Part shown: positions 27,093 through 36,497 of the stretch, in pieces
How the letters are laid out: every line of letters begins with the position of its first letter
Numbering within the stretch: the stretch's first letter is position 1
NCBI RefSeq assembly: GCF_018861755.1
Contig: NZ_JAHLEF010000004.1
Span: forward strand, 157,415 to 221,414
Length of the DNA: 64,000 nt
Reading direction: 5' to 3'
DNA from: Clostridium sp. CF012
GTDB taxonomy: Bacteria; Bacillota; Clostridia; Clostridiales; Clostridiaceae
Notes under the pieces: model-generated
Database searches by the model: none
The model's input: only the letters and a program-made list of their open reading frames with translations
What the model was told of the DNA's origin: nothing
Translations under genes and position numbers: made by a program

Positions 27093-28085
27093 CTACCCCT
27101 CAATATTCTTAGGTACAGTATTCATATTTTCTTTCTTTTTACTCTTTCCCCCCTTAGAAATAGCTTCTCTCATATTTGTATCTGCTATTACATTTTGCAT
27201 ATCATAATAATCCAAAACTCCCATTTTTCCTTCTCTTAATGCTGCGGCTAGAGCTCTTGGAATTTCCGCTTCTGCTTCCACTACTGCTGCCCTCATTTCC
27301 TGCTCCTTTGCAACTGCCATGGCTCTTCTTTCTTCTGCTTTTGCCTGGGCAATATTTTTATCAGCCTCAGCTTGAAGTGTCTGAAGTTGTGCACCAATAT
27401 TTCTTCCAACATCTATGTCTGCAATATCAATAGATAATATTTCATAAGCCGTACCTGCATCTAGTCCTTTTGCAAGAACTGTTTTAGATATAGCATCCGG
27501 ATTTTCTAAAACCTCCTTATGAGAATTTGCAGTACCTACTGTAGCTACTATGCCTTCCGCAACCCTAGCAAGCACTGTTGCCTCTCCCGCTCCACCTATT
27601 AATCTATTTAAATTAGCTCTTACTGTTACTCTTGCCTTTGCTAAAAGTTCAATTCCATCCTTTGCAACTCCTGAAACATTTGGCGTTTCAATAACTCTTG
27701 GTGTTACACTCATTTTCACTGCTTCAAGTACATCTCTACCCGCAAGATCGATGGCTGCTGCCCTTTCAAAAGACAAATTCATACTTGATCTTTGAGATGC
27801 AATTAGTGCATTTACTACCGCTTGTACATTCCCTCCAGCTAAATAGTGGGCTTCTAATTGATTTACGCTTACTTCTACTCCACCCTTTGTTGCTTTTATT
27901 AGTGGTAGCACAATCTTCTTAGGTGAAACCCTTCTGAGTCTCATACCTATCATAGTTGAAAAACTAACCTTTACATTTGCAGCTAAAGCTGAAATCCACA
28001 ATCCTACTGGTATAAAACTGAAAAACAAAGCTATAAAACACGCTACAACTCCTATAATAATAACTATAGCAATATTACTTTCCAT
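27093..28085 (-). CDS. floA: Flotillin-like protein FloA
   Basis: A 330-residue SPFH-domain membrane scaffold. A single N-terminal membrane anchor ([20 protein letters not shown], then [17 protein letters not shown]) is followed by [21 protein letters not shown], and a long Ala/Glu-rich coiled region ([20 protein letters not shown]). Length matches FloA of Bacillus (about 331). It organises functional membrane microdomains. It follows the NfeD protein by 43 bp, the usual nfeD-floA pairing. Confidence 0.94.
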   Translation of the reverse strand: MESNIAIVIIIGVVACFIALFFSFIPVGLWISALAANVKVSFSTMIGMRLRRVSPKKIVLPLIKATKGGVEVSVNQLEAHYLAGGNVQAVVNALIASQRSSMNLSFERAAAIDLAGRDVLEAVKMSVTPRVIETPNVSGVAKDGIELLAKARVTVRANLNRLIGGAGEATVLARVAEGIVATVGTANSHKEVLENPDAISKTVLAKGLDAGTAYEILSIDIADIDVGRNIGAQLQTLQAEADKNIAQAKAEERRAMAVAKEQEMRAAVVEAEAEIPRALAAALREGKMGVLDYYDMQNVIADTNMREAISKGGKSKKKENMNTVPKNIEG

Positions 28086-28128
28086 AATGTTACCCCCTTA
28101 TATTAAAATACTATCAATTAACATATCC

Positions 28129-28638
28129 TTATTTGCTTTCAGTAAGCACTCTTACAACAATTCTTCTTCCTTCTACTTTTATAATTTTAACCTTGGTATT
28201 CTCACAAATAAATTCACCTTCTGAAACTACATCCATTTTTATTCCATTTATCTCTGCAATACCTGAGGGTCTTAAAATTGTTAATGTAACACCTTCTTGC
28301 CCTACAAAGTATTCCAAATCCTCTGTGCCTATGTAACCATCTTCCTTTTTTTGAGTTTCATGCAAAATAAGAATTTTCGAAAGACGTCCTTTGGTTACAG
28401 ATTTCAAAACAAAATTAAGCATTACTCCGAGTATTGCAATTATAATGCCCAGAAGTACCAATACCTCCATAACGCTATTACAAGCAAGTACTACCCCTAC
28501 AACAAGAAGTATTGCACCTAATATTCCTGGTATACCAAACCCTGGGTGAAACATCTCTACAATCACAAATATAAACCCAAAAGCAAAGCAGATAATAGCA
28601 ATCCCACTTATATTGGATAAAAAACTTATTAATTCCAT
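28129..28638 (-). CDS. NfeD family membrane protein
   Basis: A 169-residue NfeD protein with three to four hydrophobic segments (FIFVIVEMFHPGFGIPGILG, LLVVGVVLACN, LLGIIIAILGVML) and a C-terminal OB-like beta domain (GQEGVTLTILRPSGIAEINGIKMDVVSEGEFI). This is the short form without the ClpP-like protease domain. It always travels with flotillins and probably anchors or regulates FloA assembly. The site AAGGGGGTGG precedes the ATG. Confidence 0.9.
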   Translation of the reverse strand: MELISFLSNISGIAIICFAFGFIFVIVEMFHPGFGIPGILGAILLVVGVVLACNSVMEVLVLLGIIIAILGVMLNFVLKSVTKGRLSKILILHETQKKEDGYIGTEDLEYFVGQEGVTLTILRPSGIAEINGIKMDVVSEGEFICENTKVKIIKVEGRRIVVRVLTESK

Positions 28639-28772
28639 ACCACCACCCCCTTAAAAATTTATATGTTTACCTTATGACAATACAATATACCCTATATGTT
28701 TTTTAAAAAATAGATAATTGCTAAAGAATACATATGCTTGTCTAAAATGTCATATTTACAGTATTGTATTTT

Positions 28773-29633
28773 TTATCTTGGTATCCAACCCTCAAAAATA
28801 GTAGCCTCATTATCACTAAGTATTTCAATATCTCCCTCATATTTTTTAAGGATATCTTTTACAATAGATAACCCCATGCCCTCTCCCTTATCCCCCTTTG
28901 TAGTAGCTCCAGTTTCAAAAATTTTATTAATCCATTCTTCGCAAATCTTAGGCCCATTGTTTTTAATCCTAAATCTATAGGTCTTTAAATCCTCAAATAG
29001 CTCAATTTTAATAATCTTATTTTCACCCAGCTCTTGAAGTGCATAAATAGCATTATCGATAATATTGCCAAGCACTCTGCAAAACTCCCAGGCTGGCACC
29101 CTTAAATCTTCTAGTGCAGAGGTTACTACAATTTCTGTTTTAATTCCTCTTTTTTCTCCATAGATTATTTTTGCTTGAAGCAGTGCATTAACTGCAGGAT
29201 TTGAGGTTTTTAATACCTTGTTTATCCTTTGAATATCTGTAAACACCTTTTCAATATATCCTGTGGCTTCAGTGTATTCCTCCATTTCCATTAAACTATA
29301 TACTACTTGTAAATGATTCATAAAATCATGCCTTTGACCTCTAAGAGTTTTATTTAAGTTTTCTAGCTGTCCCAAAGTATCCTTTAACATACTGTACTCA
29401 ATGTTATGTTCATTTAAAGAACTAATATCTTTAACAACAAAAAAGCTGTTAATAACGCTAAGAATTATTAATACATATATAATCAATTCCCCGTTATTAA
29501 ATTTCTCTTGAAAGTTCATAAGATTTTCATTGAAATAATTGTATAATATCACTGTTAAAATGGTGATAATTTGAATTATATTTAAAACAATTACTGTTAT
29601 TATAGTTTTATTAATATTTAATTTTTTCTGCAT
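28773..29633 (-). CDS. Sensor histidine kinase (SpoOB-type/GHKL, AgrC-like)
   Basis: A 286-residue membrane kinase. Two transmembrane helices occupy about residues 9-30 and 48-68 with almost no extracellular loop. The phospho-acceptor histidine is in RGQRHDFMNHLQVVYSLMEM (SpoOB-like DHp). The ATPase shows FCRVLGNIIDNAIYAL (N box), FRIKNNGPKI and GEGMGLSIVKDILKKYEGDI (G box). AgrC/CitA-type kinases pair with LytTR regulators; the nearest is at 26083. The two are separated by nfeD-floA and a small gene, an unusual arrangement. Confidence 0.85.
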   Translation of the reverse strand: MQKKLNINKTIITVIVLNIIQIITILTVILYNYFNENLMNFQEKFNNGELIIYVLIILSVINSFFVVKDISSLNEHNIEYSMLKDTLGQLENLNKTLRGQRHDFMNHLQVVYSLMEMEEYTEATGYIEKVFTDIQRINKVLKTSNPAVNALLQAKIIYGEKRGIKTEIVVTSALEDLRVPAWEFCRVLGNIIDNAIYALQELGENKIIKIELFEDLKTYRFRIKNNGPKICEEWINKIFETGATTKGDKGEGMGLSIVKDILKKYEGDIEILSDNEATIFEGWIPR

Positions 29634-29884
29634 ATATTTCTAGTGCCTCCTATACTTTACACTTTATAGCTTACCAAATAATATGCTATAAGGAAATGTT
29701 TATTATTTAAATACAGCATTATTACCATTAACTGTAAACCTATTTTTATAAATACTACTAACATCTTTATTATAAATATTTTCTTTTATTTTTGGTTAAA
29801 CTTCTTAATAGATACATTGTGGAATCCAAAAAAACTAGCAAATTGACTGGTTATTTTTTTGAAGATGCCTAAGGAGGAGATATA

Positions 29885-30205
29885 ATGACAAAAATTAATT
29901 GTAGCGTTTCAAATTGCTCCCATAATAATGAAAATGCCTGCTTTGCTAACATAATAAATGTTGGTGGAAAGAGTGCTAAAGAAGATTGTGACACTTGCTG
30001 TGCATCTTTTTTAGACTCCAAAATCTATAGCGATCTTACAAATAATATTAATGACAGTGGCAACAAGTGCAGCGCTATTACCTGCAATGTAGGTACTTGC
30101 ACCTATAACTCTAATAATCTGTGTAATGCTAAGTCTATAGATGTCAGTGGCGATAATGTGAATCTCTACCTAGAAACTAATTGTTCAACATTTAAAATCA
30201 CATAA
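29885..30205 (+). CDS. Protein with two DUF1540 domains
   Basis: A 106-residue cysteine-rich protein made of two DUF1540 modules: INCSVSNCSHNNENACFANII..DCDTCCASF and CSAITCNVGTCTYNSNNLCNAKSI..TNCSTF. Each has four spaced cysteines that would bind metal. DUF1540 proteins are common in clostridia and their function is unknown. A strong AAGGAGGAG site precedes the ATG. Ends before a bidirectional terminator. Confidence 0.85.
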   Translation: MTKINCSVSNCSHNNENACFANIINVGGKSAKEDCDTCCASFLDSKIYSDLTNNINDSGNKCSAITCNVGTCTYNSNNLCNAKSIDVSGDNVNLYLETNCSTFKIT

Positions 30206-30224
30206 GTAAATAGTTTTAAGAAAA

Positions 30225-30260
30225 AAAGGGTCACTTAGTATCCATACTAAGTGACCCTTT
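30225..30260. terminator. Bidirectional terminator between DUF1540 and rubrerythrin genes
   Basis: A 16-bp perfect stem (30225-30240/30245-30260) with TCCA loop, flanked by A-run and T-run, placed between convergent genes. Confidence 0.88.
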
Positions 30261-30268
30261 AGACCTAT

Positions 30269-30814
30269 TTATTTATCAAAATATCTTTCTAAAAGCCCTT
30301 TAAAAGCTCTTCCATGTCTTGCTTCATCTTTGCACATTTCATGAACTGTATCATGAATAGCATCAAGATTTTTTTCTTTTGCAAGAGCTGCAAGCTTTTT
30401 CTTTCCAGCACAGGCTCCATACTCCGCTTCAACTCGCGCCTTTAAATTTTCTTTAGTGTTCGGCTTAACCACTTCACCTAACATCTCTGCAAACTTAGAT
30501 GCATGCTCTGCTTCTTCAAACGCAATTCTTTTATATGCTTCACCAATCTCCGGGAAGCCTTCTCTATCCGCCTGTCTTGACATGGCAAGGTACATGCCAA
30601 CCTCTGTACATTCAGCTATAAAATTTGACCTTAGGTCATTTACAATGTCACTATCAACATCCCCTGCCACTCCAATTATATGTTCATCTGCCCATGCTAA
30701 GTCATCTTCTACTTCATTAAATTTACTTTTATCAGCCTTACAAATTGGGCATATCTCTGGTGGCTCATTTCCCTCATGGATATATCCACATACTGTGCAA
30801 ACAAATCTTTTCAT
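30269..30814 (-). CDS. Reverse rubrerythrin
   Basis: A 181-residue non-heme iron protein in which the rubredoxin-like domain comes first ([31 protein letters not shown]2C..CX2C) and the ferritin-like diiron domain second ([54 protein letters not shown]). This is the domain order of clostridial revRbr, an NADH-linked peroxide and oxygen reductase system that protects anaerobes. Monocistronic and convergent with the DUF1540 gene. Confidence 0.92.
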   Translation of the reverse strand: MKRFVCTVCGYIHEGNEPPEICPICKADKSKFNEVEDDLAWADEHIIGVAGDVDSDIVNDLRSNFIAECTEVGMYLAMSRQADREGFPEIGEAYKRIAFEEAEHASKFAEMLGEVVKPNTKENLKARVEAEYGACAGKKKLAALAKEKNLDAIHDTVHEMCKDEARHGRAFKGLLERYFDK

Positions 30815-30925
30815 TTATAATCCTCCTACAAAAAATACTTTTCAGTATAGTATTTTCTTTTTCATATATTTTAGTCAAAGATTATAAATAATACATTTAA
30901 CAAATACAGAAATAACTAATTTCTG

Positions 30926-31606
30926 TTATCCATTTTGTAATTCTGTTATCTCTTTCTCTGTTAAGTATCGCCACTTACCGTTATCTATACCATGAATTTT
31001 TATGTTAATAATTCGAATTCTCTCTAGTCTCACAACTTTAAAACCAAAAGAACTGCTCATTCTACGAATTTGTTTATTTAGTCCCTGGGTGAGAATAATA
31101 CTAAAAATATTTTCGCTTACTCTATTAACCTTGCAAGGTCTTGTTATAACTCCACAAATTTCCACACCTTCAGACATTCCTTTAATAAAAGAATCATCAA
31201 AAGGCTTATTCAAAGTTACTATATATTCTTTCTCATGTTCATTTTCCGATTCTAAAATTTTATTTGCAAGATCTCCATCATTTGTCATTAATATTAACCC
31301 TTCTGAGGCTTTGTCGAGTCTACCAACTGGAAATATATACTCTGGATAATTCATAAAATTAATTATATTGCTTTTCACCGTCTTTTCCGCTGTACAGGTA
31401 ATTCCAACTGGCTTATTTAATGCAATATAGATTTTATCTTTCACTGGAATAGGTTCATTATCAATAAGAATAATATCTACTTCTTCTACCCATAGTCCGG
31501 GCGTGCAAAGCTTCCCATTTACTATTATTCTATTTTCCAGGATAAGTCTATTTGCATCTGTTCTCGAACAAATACCATGATTACTAAGAAGTTTATTTAT
31601 TCTCAT
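30926..31606 (-). CDS. rluF: RluF-like 23S rRNA pseudouridine synthase
   Basis: A 226-residue pseudouridine synthase. The S4 domain is MRINKLLSNHGICSRTDANRLI. ALNKPVGITCTAE and the catalytic FPVGRLDKASEGLILMTNDG are typical of the RluF branch (23S U2604 in E. coli), and LTQGLNKQIRRMSSSFGFKV follows. It is a second enzyme of the family in the window, with low similarity to the one at 20822. Target position is inferred from subfamily. Confidence 0.85.
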   Translation of the reverse strand: MRINKLLSNHGICSRTDANRLILENRIIVNGKLCTPGLWVEEVDIILIDNEPIPVKDKIYIALNKPVGITCTAEKTVKSNIINFMNYPEYIFPVGRLDKASEGLILMTNDGDLANKILESENEHEKEYIVTLNKPFDDSFIKGMSEGVEICGVITRPCKVNRVSENIFSIILTQGLNKQIRRMSSSFGFKVVRLERIRIINIKIHGIDNGKWRYLTEKEITELQNG

Positions 31607-31714
31607 TTTTATATCTTTATCCTTTCACTTAACCCCACTAAAATGGCTTATTTAAAATTACATTAACCCATGAGTTATTTTTTAACAACTATTAAATTAA
31701 TAGATATTAAATAT

Positions 31715-32719
31715 TTATTTTCCCATTTTATTAATTACAGCTTCTGCAAACTCTTGTGTTCCAGTATTACCACCTAAATCACAAGTTAAATATTTCCCCT
31801 CTTTCAACACAGCTTCCACAGCTTTCTCTATTTTGTCTGCAGCTTCTACTTCGCCTATATATCTTAGCATCATAACACCAGATAAAATACAGGCAGTAGG
31901 ATTTGCTATGTTTAAACCCGCTATGTCTGGTGCAGATCCGTGAGCTGGCTCAAAAACCGCACCTTCTTCTCCAATATTTGCACCAGGAACGAGTCCTAGT
32001 CCGCCGATTAGTCCCGCTGCCATATCTGATAGAATATCTCCATATAGGTTAGGCATTACAAGCACATCATATTTTTCTGGATTCATAACAAGCTTCATGC
32101 TCATAGCATCAACTATAACATCACCAAAGGCTATTTCTTTATGCATCGAGGCTATGTTTCTCGCGCATTTTAAAAATAATCCATCGGAAAGCTTCATAAT
32201 ATTTGCCTTGTGAACCGCTATTACTTCTTTTCTATTCTGCTGCTTTGCTAATTTAAAAGCATATTCTACTATTCTATCGCTAGCCTTCTTACTTATTATC
32301 TTTATGCTCTCTGCAATATCCTCTGTAATCATATGCTCTATTCCTGCATATAAATCTTCACTATTTTCTCTTACTATTATTAAATCTACATCATCATACC
32401 TTGCTGGAACCCCTTCAAATGTTTTTATTGGCCTTATATTAGCGTAAAGATTTAATTCCTGCCTCAATGTAACATTTACACTTTTAAATCCCGTACCAAC
32501 CGGCGTAGTTACAGGCCCTTTAAGTGCAACTTTATTTTTTTTAATACTTTCTAAAACGTAGGCAGGTATAGGAGTATTAAATTCCTCTATAACCTCTGCC
32601 CCCATACGTACTATTTCCCAAGCAATGCAAGCTCCACTATGATCTATTACTTTAACAGCAGCGGAAGTTACTTCTGGGCCAACTCCATCGCCAGGTATAA
32701 GTGTAATATTATGTTCCAT
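31715..32719 (-). CDS. NAD-type isocitrate dehydrogenase
   Basis: A 334-residue beta-decarboxylating dehydrogenase. ITLIPGDGVGPEVTSAAVKV, VTLRQELNLYANIRPIKTF, VREN(S)EDLYAGIEH, HKANIMKLSDGLFL, VDAMSMKLVMNPEKYDVLV, NLYGDILSDMAAGLIGG and FEPAHGSAPDIAG match short NAD-isocitrate dehydrogenases; isopropylmalate dehydrogenase is a close relative. Position four bases after aconitase and downstream of Re-citrate synthase decides for isocitrate, giving 2-oxoglutarate for glutamate. The same order occurs in Clostridium acetobutylicum (CAC0970-0972). Confidence 0.88.
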   Translation of the reverse strand: MEHNITLIPGDGVGPEVTSAAVKVIDHSGACIAWEIVRMGAEVIEEFNTPIPAYVLESIKKNKVALKGPVTTPVGTGFKSVNVTLRQELNLYANIRPIKTFEGVPARYDDVDLIIVRENSEDLYAGIEHMITEDIAESIKIISKKASDRIVEYAFKLAKQQNRKEVIAVHKANIMKLSDGLFLKCARNIASMHKEIAFGDVIVDAMSMKLVMNPEKYDVLVMPNLYGDILSDMAAGLIGGLGLVPGANIGEEGAVFEPAHGSAPDIAGLNIANPTACILSGVMMLRYIGEVEAADKIEKAVEAVLKEGKYLTCDLGGNTGTQEFAEAVINKMGK

Positions 32720-32723
32720 GCTT

Positions 32724-34658
32724 CTATTCGCCTGCCTTTTTCTTGTTTTTCATAAGATTTATTAATCCACCATATATAAGCATCTCTTTTTCTCTTTGTG
32801 TTACTTCAGGTCGAGTTTTATACTCAGATCCCTTTGTTATATTACGTACAATGACAATACCACTTTTAATCTGCGCCCCAGCATCTTCAATGATTAATTC
32901 ATCCATCACTGATATATCTTTGTAGTCATTAACATTCTCAAATACCAAGGGTATTATAGCGTTATTAATTAGATTAGCCTTATGAATTCTTGCAAAAGAT
33001 TTCGCTATAACAGCCTTAATACCTAGATAAAGAGGCGCAAGTGCCGCATGTTCGCGACTCGATCCTTGCCCATAATTTGAGCCTGCAATAATAATTCCAC
33101 CACCATTTTCTTTAGCCACAGCTGGAAAATTCTCATCACAAGGAGTTAAACAAAATTCTGATAAATAAGGAATATTGGACCTAAAGGGTAGTAACTTAGC
33201 ATTAGATGGCATTATATCATCCGTTGTAATATTGTCCTCTAATTTAATTAAAACCTTTCCGGTAACATTTTCTTTTAATTTTTCTACTTTAGGGAATGGC
33301 CTTATATTAGGCCCTCTTTTTACTTCTATATTTTTACCATTCTCTGCTGGATTTATAATCAAATTATCATTAATTGTGAATTTTTCTGGCATAGTCACTT
33401 TAATCGCTTGTCCAAAATCTCTTGGGTCAGTTATGTGCCCTGTAAGTGATGACGCAGCCGCCACTTCTGGACTCACGATATAAACCTTAGCTGACATAGT
33501 TCCAGATCTGCCTTTAAAATTTCTATTAAAGGTTCTTAATGATACTGCATCAGTTGAAGGTGATTGCCCCATTCCTATACATGGACCACAGGCACTTTCT
33601 AAAATTCTTGCACCAGCATCAATCATATCAGAAAGTCCACCATTTTTAGAAAGCATATTTAAAACTTGCTTTGAACCTGGAGATATAGCAAGTGACATTT
33701 CTTCTGGAATAGTTTTCCCTTTAAGTATTTTGGAAACTTTCATCATATCTGCATAAGATGAATTAGTGCAGCTTCCTATTAACACTTGGTCTACCTTTAT
33801 GTTTTTTAGTGATGATACAGGAACTACCTTATCCGGACTATGAGGGCAAGCAGCAAGAGGCTCAATTGTGCACAAATCTATTTGGATTATCTCATCATAT
33901 TCTGCTCCCTCATCTGCCTTAAGCTCTATATAATCGCTTTCTCTATTCTGCGCGCTTAAAAATTCATAGGTTATCTCATCGCTAGGAAAGATTGAGGTAG
34001 TGGCTCCAAGTTCCGCACCCATGTTTGTAATTGTTGCTCTTTCTGGCACTGTTAGAGTTTTAATTCCGTCCCCTGCATATTCAAATATTTTATTAATTCC
34101 GCCCTTAACTGTTAATCGTCTTAATAATTCTAATATAATATCTTTTGCTGAAACCCAAGGATTAAGTTGTCCTATTAACTCTACCTTTACAATTTTAGGC
34201 ATTATTATATAATATTCTCCACCACCCATTGCAACAGCTACATCTAGCCCTCCTGCCCCTATAGCAAGCATACCTATGCCTCCGCCTGTAGGAGTATGGC
34301 TATCTGATCCAAGTAGTGTTTGTCCTGGAACTCCGAATCTTTCTAAATGAACTTGATGACAAATACCATTTCCAGGTTTAGAAAAGTATATACCATGTTT
34401 TTTGCAAACGGTCTGTATATATAAATGATCATCTGCATTTTCTGGACCAGTTTGCAGAATATTATGGTCTATATAAGCAACAGATTTTTTAGTTTGGACT
34501 TTATCAATCCCCATAGCCTCAAATTGAAGGTAGGCCATTGTACCTGTAGAATCTTGCGTTAGAGTTTGATCTATTTTAATTGCAATCTCAAGATCAGAAA
34601 TCATCTCACCATTAACTAAATGGGCCTTAATTATCTTTTGTGCTGCAGTAAATTTCAT
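32724..34658 (-). CDS. Aconitate hydratase
   Basis: A 644-residue aconitase of the shorter clostridial/mitochondrial-like type. The substrate and cluster region shows GSDSHTPTGGGIGMLAIGAGG, the first cluster cysteine in GSCTNSSYADM, and the second pair in ESACGPCIGMGQSP, together binding [4Fe-4S]. The swivel domain has GSNYGQGSSREHAALAPLYLG. The ATG at 34658 follows GGAGG by 6 bases and replaces the longer reading from 34679. Converts citrate to isocitrate in the operon's second step. Confidence 0.93.
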   Translation of the reverse strand: MKFTAAQKIIKAHLVNGEMISDLEIAIKIDQTLTQDSTGTMAYLQFEAMGIDKVQTKKSVAYIDHNILQTGPENADDHLYIQTVCKKHGIYFSKPGNGICHQVHLERFGVPGQTLLGSDSHTPTGGGIGMLAIGAGGLDVAVAMGGGEYYIIMPKIVKVELIGQLNPWVSAKDIILELLRRLTVKGGINKIFEYAGDGIKTLTVPERATITNMGAELGATTSIFPSDEITYEFLSAQNRESDYIELKADEGAEYDEIIQIDLCTIEPLAACPHSPDKVVPVSSLKNIKVDQVLIGSCTNSSYADMMKVSKILKGKTIPEEMSLAISPGSKQVLNMLSKNGGLSDMIDAGARILESACGPCIGMGQSPSTDAVSLRTFNRNFKGRSGTMSAKVYIVSPEVAAASSLTGHITDPRDFGQAIKVTMPEKFTINDNLIINPAENGKNIEVKRGPNIRPFPKVEKLKENVTGKVLIKLEDNITTDDIMPSNAKLLPFRSNIPYLSEFCLTPCDENFPAVAKENGGGIIIAGSNYGQGSSREHAALAPLYLGIKAVIAKSFARIHKANLINNAIIPLVFENVNDYKDISVMDELIIEDAGAQIKSGIVIVRNITKGSEYKTRPEVTQREKEMLIYGGLINLMKNKKKAGE

Positions 34659-34711
34659 AATATTCCTCCATTTCTTCACATATAAATAGTATTAAAAATA
34701 TCTAACTCATA

Positions 34712-36112
34712 TCAACAGACTGCGGTGTTTTGTGTTTTTACAATTAACTCTGGAATAACGTTCTTTGCAATTAATTCTAGTTCCTCATTTTTCATTACAG
34801 TGTTTCTACCAGTCTCGTATTGCTTATCTACCCATTCTTTTATAATATGAATTCTCTCATCTTTTTTATCTATTTTGTCTGTTTCCTTTAATCTAAAATA
34901 AGTATTAACCCAAGCTGCTATTCCTGCAAGACCTGAATGTTCATTAACTGCTACAACAATTGGTCTACCTAATATTTTTTCAGTATCAAAAATATTATAT
35001 ATTTCCTCATCCTTTAATATGCCATCTGCATGTATACCAGCTCTCGTAACATTGAATTCACTACCTACAAATGGTGTTCTTGGTGGAATACTATACTTAA
35101 ACTCACCTTCAAAATATTGTCCAATTTCTGATATAAGCTTTAGATTCATATCTTTTACGTTCCCTTTTATTTGACCATATTCTATAATCATAGCTTCTAA
35201 GGGGCAGTTTCCTGTTCTTTCACCGATACCAAAAAGAGAAGTATTTATAGCTGAACACCCATGAAGCCATGCCGTAGTAGCATTGGATACCACATTATGA
35301 AAGTCATTATGCCCATGCCACTCAAGAGCCTCTGGGGGAACCCCTGCATAAACTCTTAGTCCATGTATTATATGTTGTACACTTCTTGGTAACTGCGTTC
35401 CTGCATAAGGTAACCCTAGTCCCAGTGTATCACATGCCCTGATTTTTATCTTGATACCCGATTTCTTTGAAAGTTCCATAAGCTTTTGTGCAAAGGGTAC
35501 TACAAATCCAAAAAAATCAGCTCTAGTTATATCTTCAAGATGGCATCTTGGAGCTATACCATTTGCCAAGGCTTCTTCCACCAACGAAAGGTATAAATCC
35601 ATTGCCTGCAGCCTTGTTTTATTCAATTTTTTGAATATATGATAATCTGAACAGGACATAAGCATTCCTGTTTCCTTTAGTCCCATGTCCTTTACCAGCT
35701 TAAAGTCTTCCTTATTAGCTCTTATCCAAGAAGTTACCTCTGGAAATTTATATCCTCTTTCCAAACACTTTAGAGCTGCATTTCTATCCTTTTCAGTATA
35801 CAAGAAAAATTCTGTCTGTCTAATTATCCCAGAATTATTATCAAGCTTGTGTAGATAGTCAAATATTGTAATGATTTGCTCCTCAGTATAGGTGTCCATA
35901 GCCTGTTGTCCATCTCTAAATGTAGTATCCGTGATCCAAATATCTTCTGGTATAAACATTGGGATCTGCTGACTTCCAAAAACCACCTTTGGAATTTCTG
36001 AGTATGGGAATATATCTTTGTATAGCATTGGCTGCTGTTCATGCCTTGCCTGTAAATTAATTATCCCCATCTTACGCGCATCGTTATAATTTGTTATTTG
36101 CAGCTTCTTCAT
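34712..36112 (-). CDS. Re-citrate synthase (homocitrate/isopropylmalate synthase family)
   Basis: A 466-residue DRE-TIM metallolyase. The metal and acetyl-CoA site is ITDTTFRDGQQAMDTYT, followed by EWHGHNDFHNVVSNATTAWLHG and GIGERTGNCPLEAMI. The sequence pattern and its place before aconitase and isocitrate dehydrogenase match the Re-specific citrate synthase known from Clostridium kluyveri, which condenses acetyl-CoA and oxaloacetate with opposite stereochemistry to the common Si enzyme. First gene of the half-TCA operon, with a sigma-A-like promoter at 36205-36233. Confidence 0.88.
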   Translation of the reverse strand: MKKLQITNYNDARKMGIINLQARHEQQPMLYKDIFPYSEIPKVVFGSQQIPMFIPEDIWITDTTFRDGQQAMDTYTEEQIITIFDYLHKLDNNSGIIRQTEFFLYTEKDRNAALKCLERGYKFPEVTSWIRANKEDFKLVKDMGLKETGMLMSCSDYHIFKKLNKTRLQAMDLYLSLVEEALANGIAPRCHLEDITRADFFGFVVPFAQKLMELSKKSGIKIKIRACDTLGLGLPYAGTQLPRSVQHIIHGLRVYAGVPPEALEWHGHNDFHNVVSNATTAWLHGCSAINTSLFGIGERTGNCPLEAMIIEYGQIKGNVKDMNLKLISEIGQYFEGEFKYSIPPRTPFVGSEFNVTRAGIHADGILKDEEIYNIFDTEKILGRPIVVAVNEHSGLAGIAAWVNTYFRLKETDKIDKKDERIHIIKEWVDKQYETGRNTVMKNEELELIAKNVIPELIVKTQNTAVC

Positions 36113-36204
36113 TTGTCATTCTCCTTATTAACTTTTTTTTAAGTATTACATATAATTATAAGTTTTATGAATTATTCAGGTATTAAAAATTCAATTTAAT
36201 GATT

Positions 36205-36233
36205 ATTATATAGCCTAAAGGTTGACTTGTAAA
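36205..36233 (-). promoter_or_regulatory. Sigma-A-like promoter of the Re-citrate synthase operon
   Basis: On the minus strand TTTACA (36233-36228), 17 bases, TATAAT (36210-36205). It lies about 95 bp upstream of the start codon. The rest of the gap between the genes (36113-36497) holds AT-rich sequence and the palindrome at 36426-36485. Confidence 0.6.
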
Positions 36234-36425
36234 GATATTATGCAATTCCACATGACTAATCCGTCATTTTTTTCAATAACAACTCTCATAAAAATTAAAT
36301 CTATAAGTAAATTTCCATCCATAACAATATATTCCTTCACTCCAGAATTATTATTATTATGTAATTTTAAAATAATTAATGGTGATAATTTAAAATAATC
36401 ATTTCATAAAAAGTAGCAATAAAAT

Positions 36426-36485
36426 AAACAAAGTCTTCCATTGTAAAGATAATCATGATTATCTTTACAATGGAAGACTTTGTTT
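36426..36485. terminator. 60-bp perfect palindrome, terminator of the second CPBP gene
   Basis: Positions 36426-36455 are the exact reverse complement of 36456-36485, so there is no unpaired loop by design. It follows the CPBP gene (stop at 36498) and would act as its terminator, but perfect symmetry over 60 bp is much longer than terminators usually need. Confidence 0.75.
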
Positions 36486-36497
36486 TGTGGCTTAATA

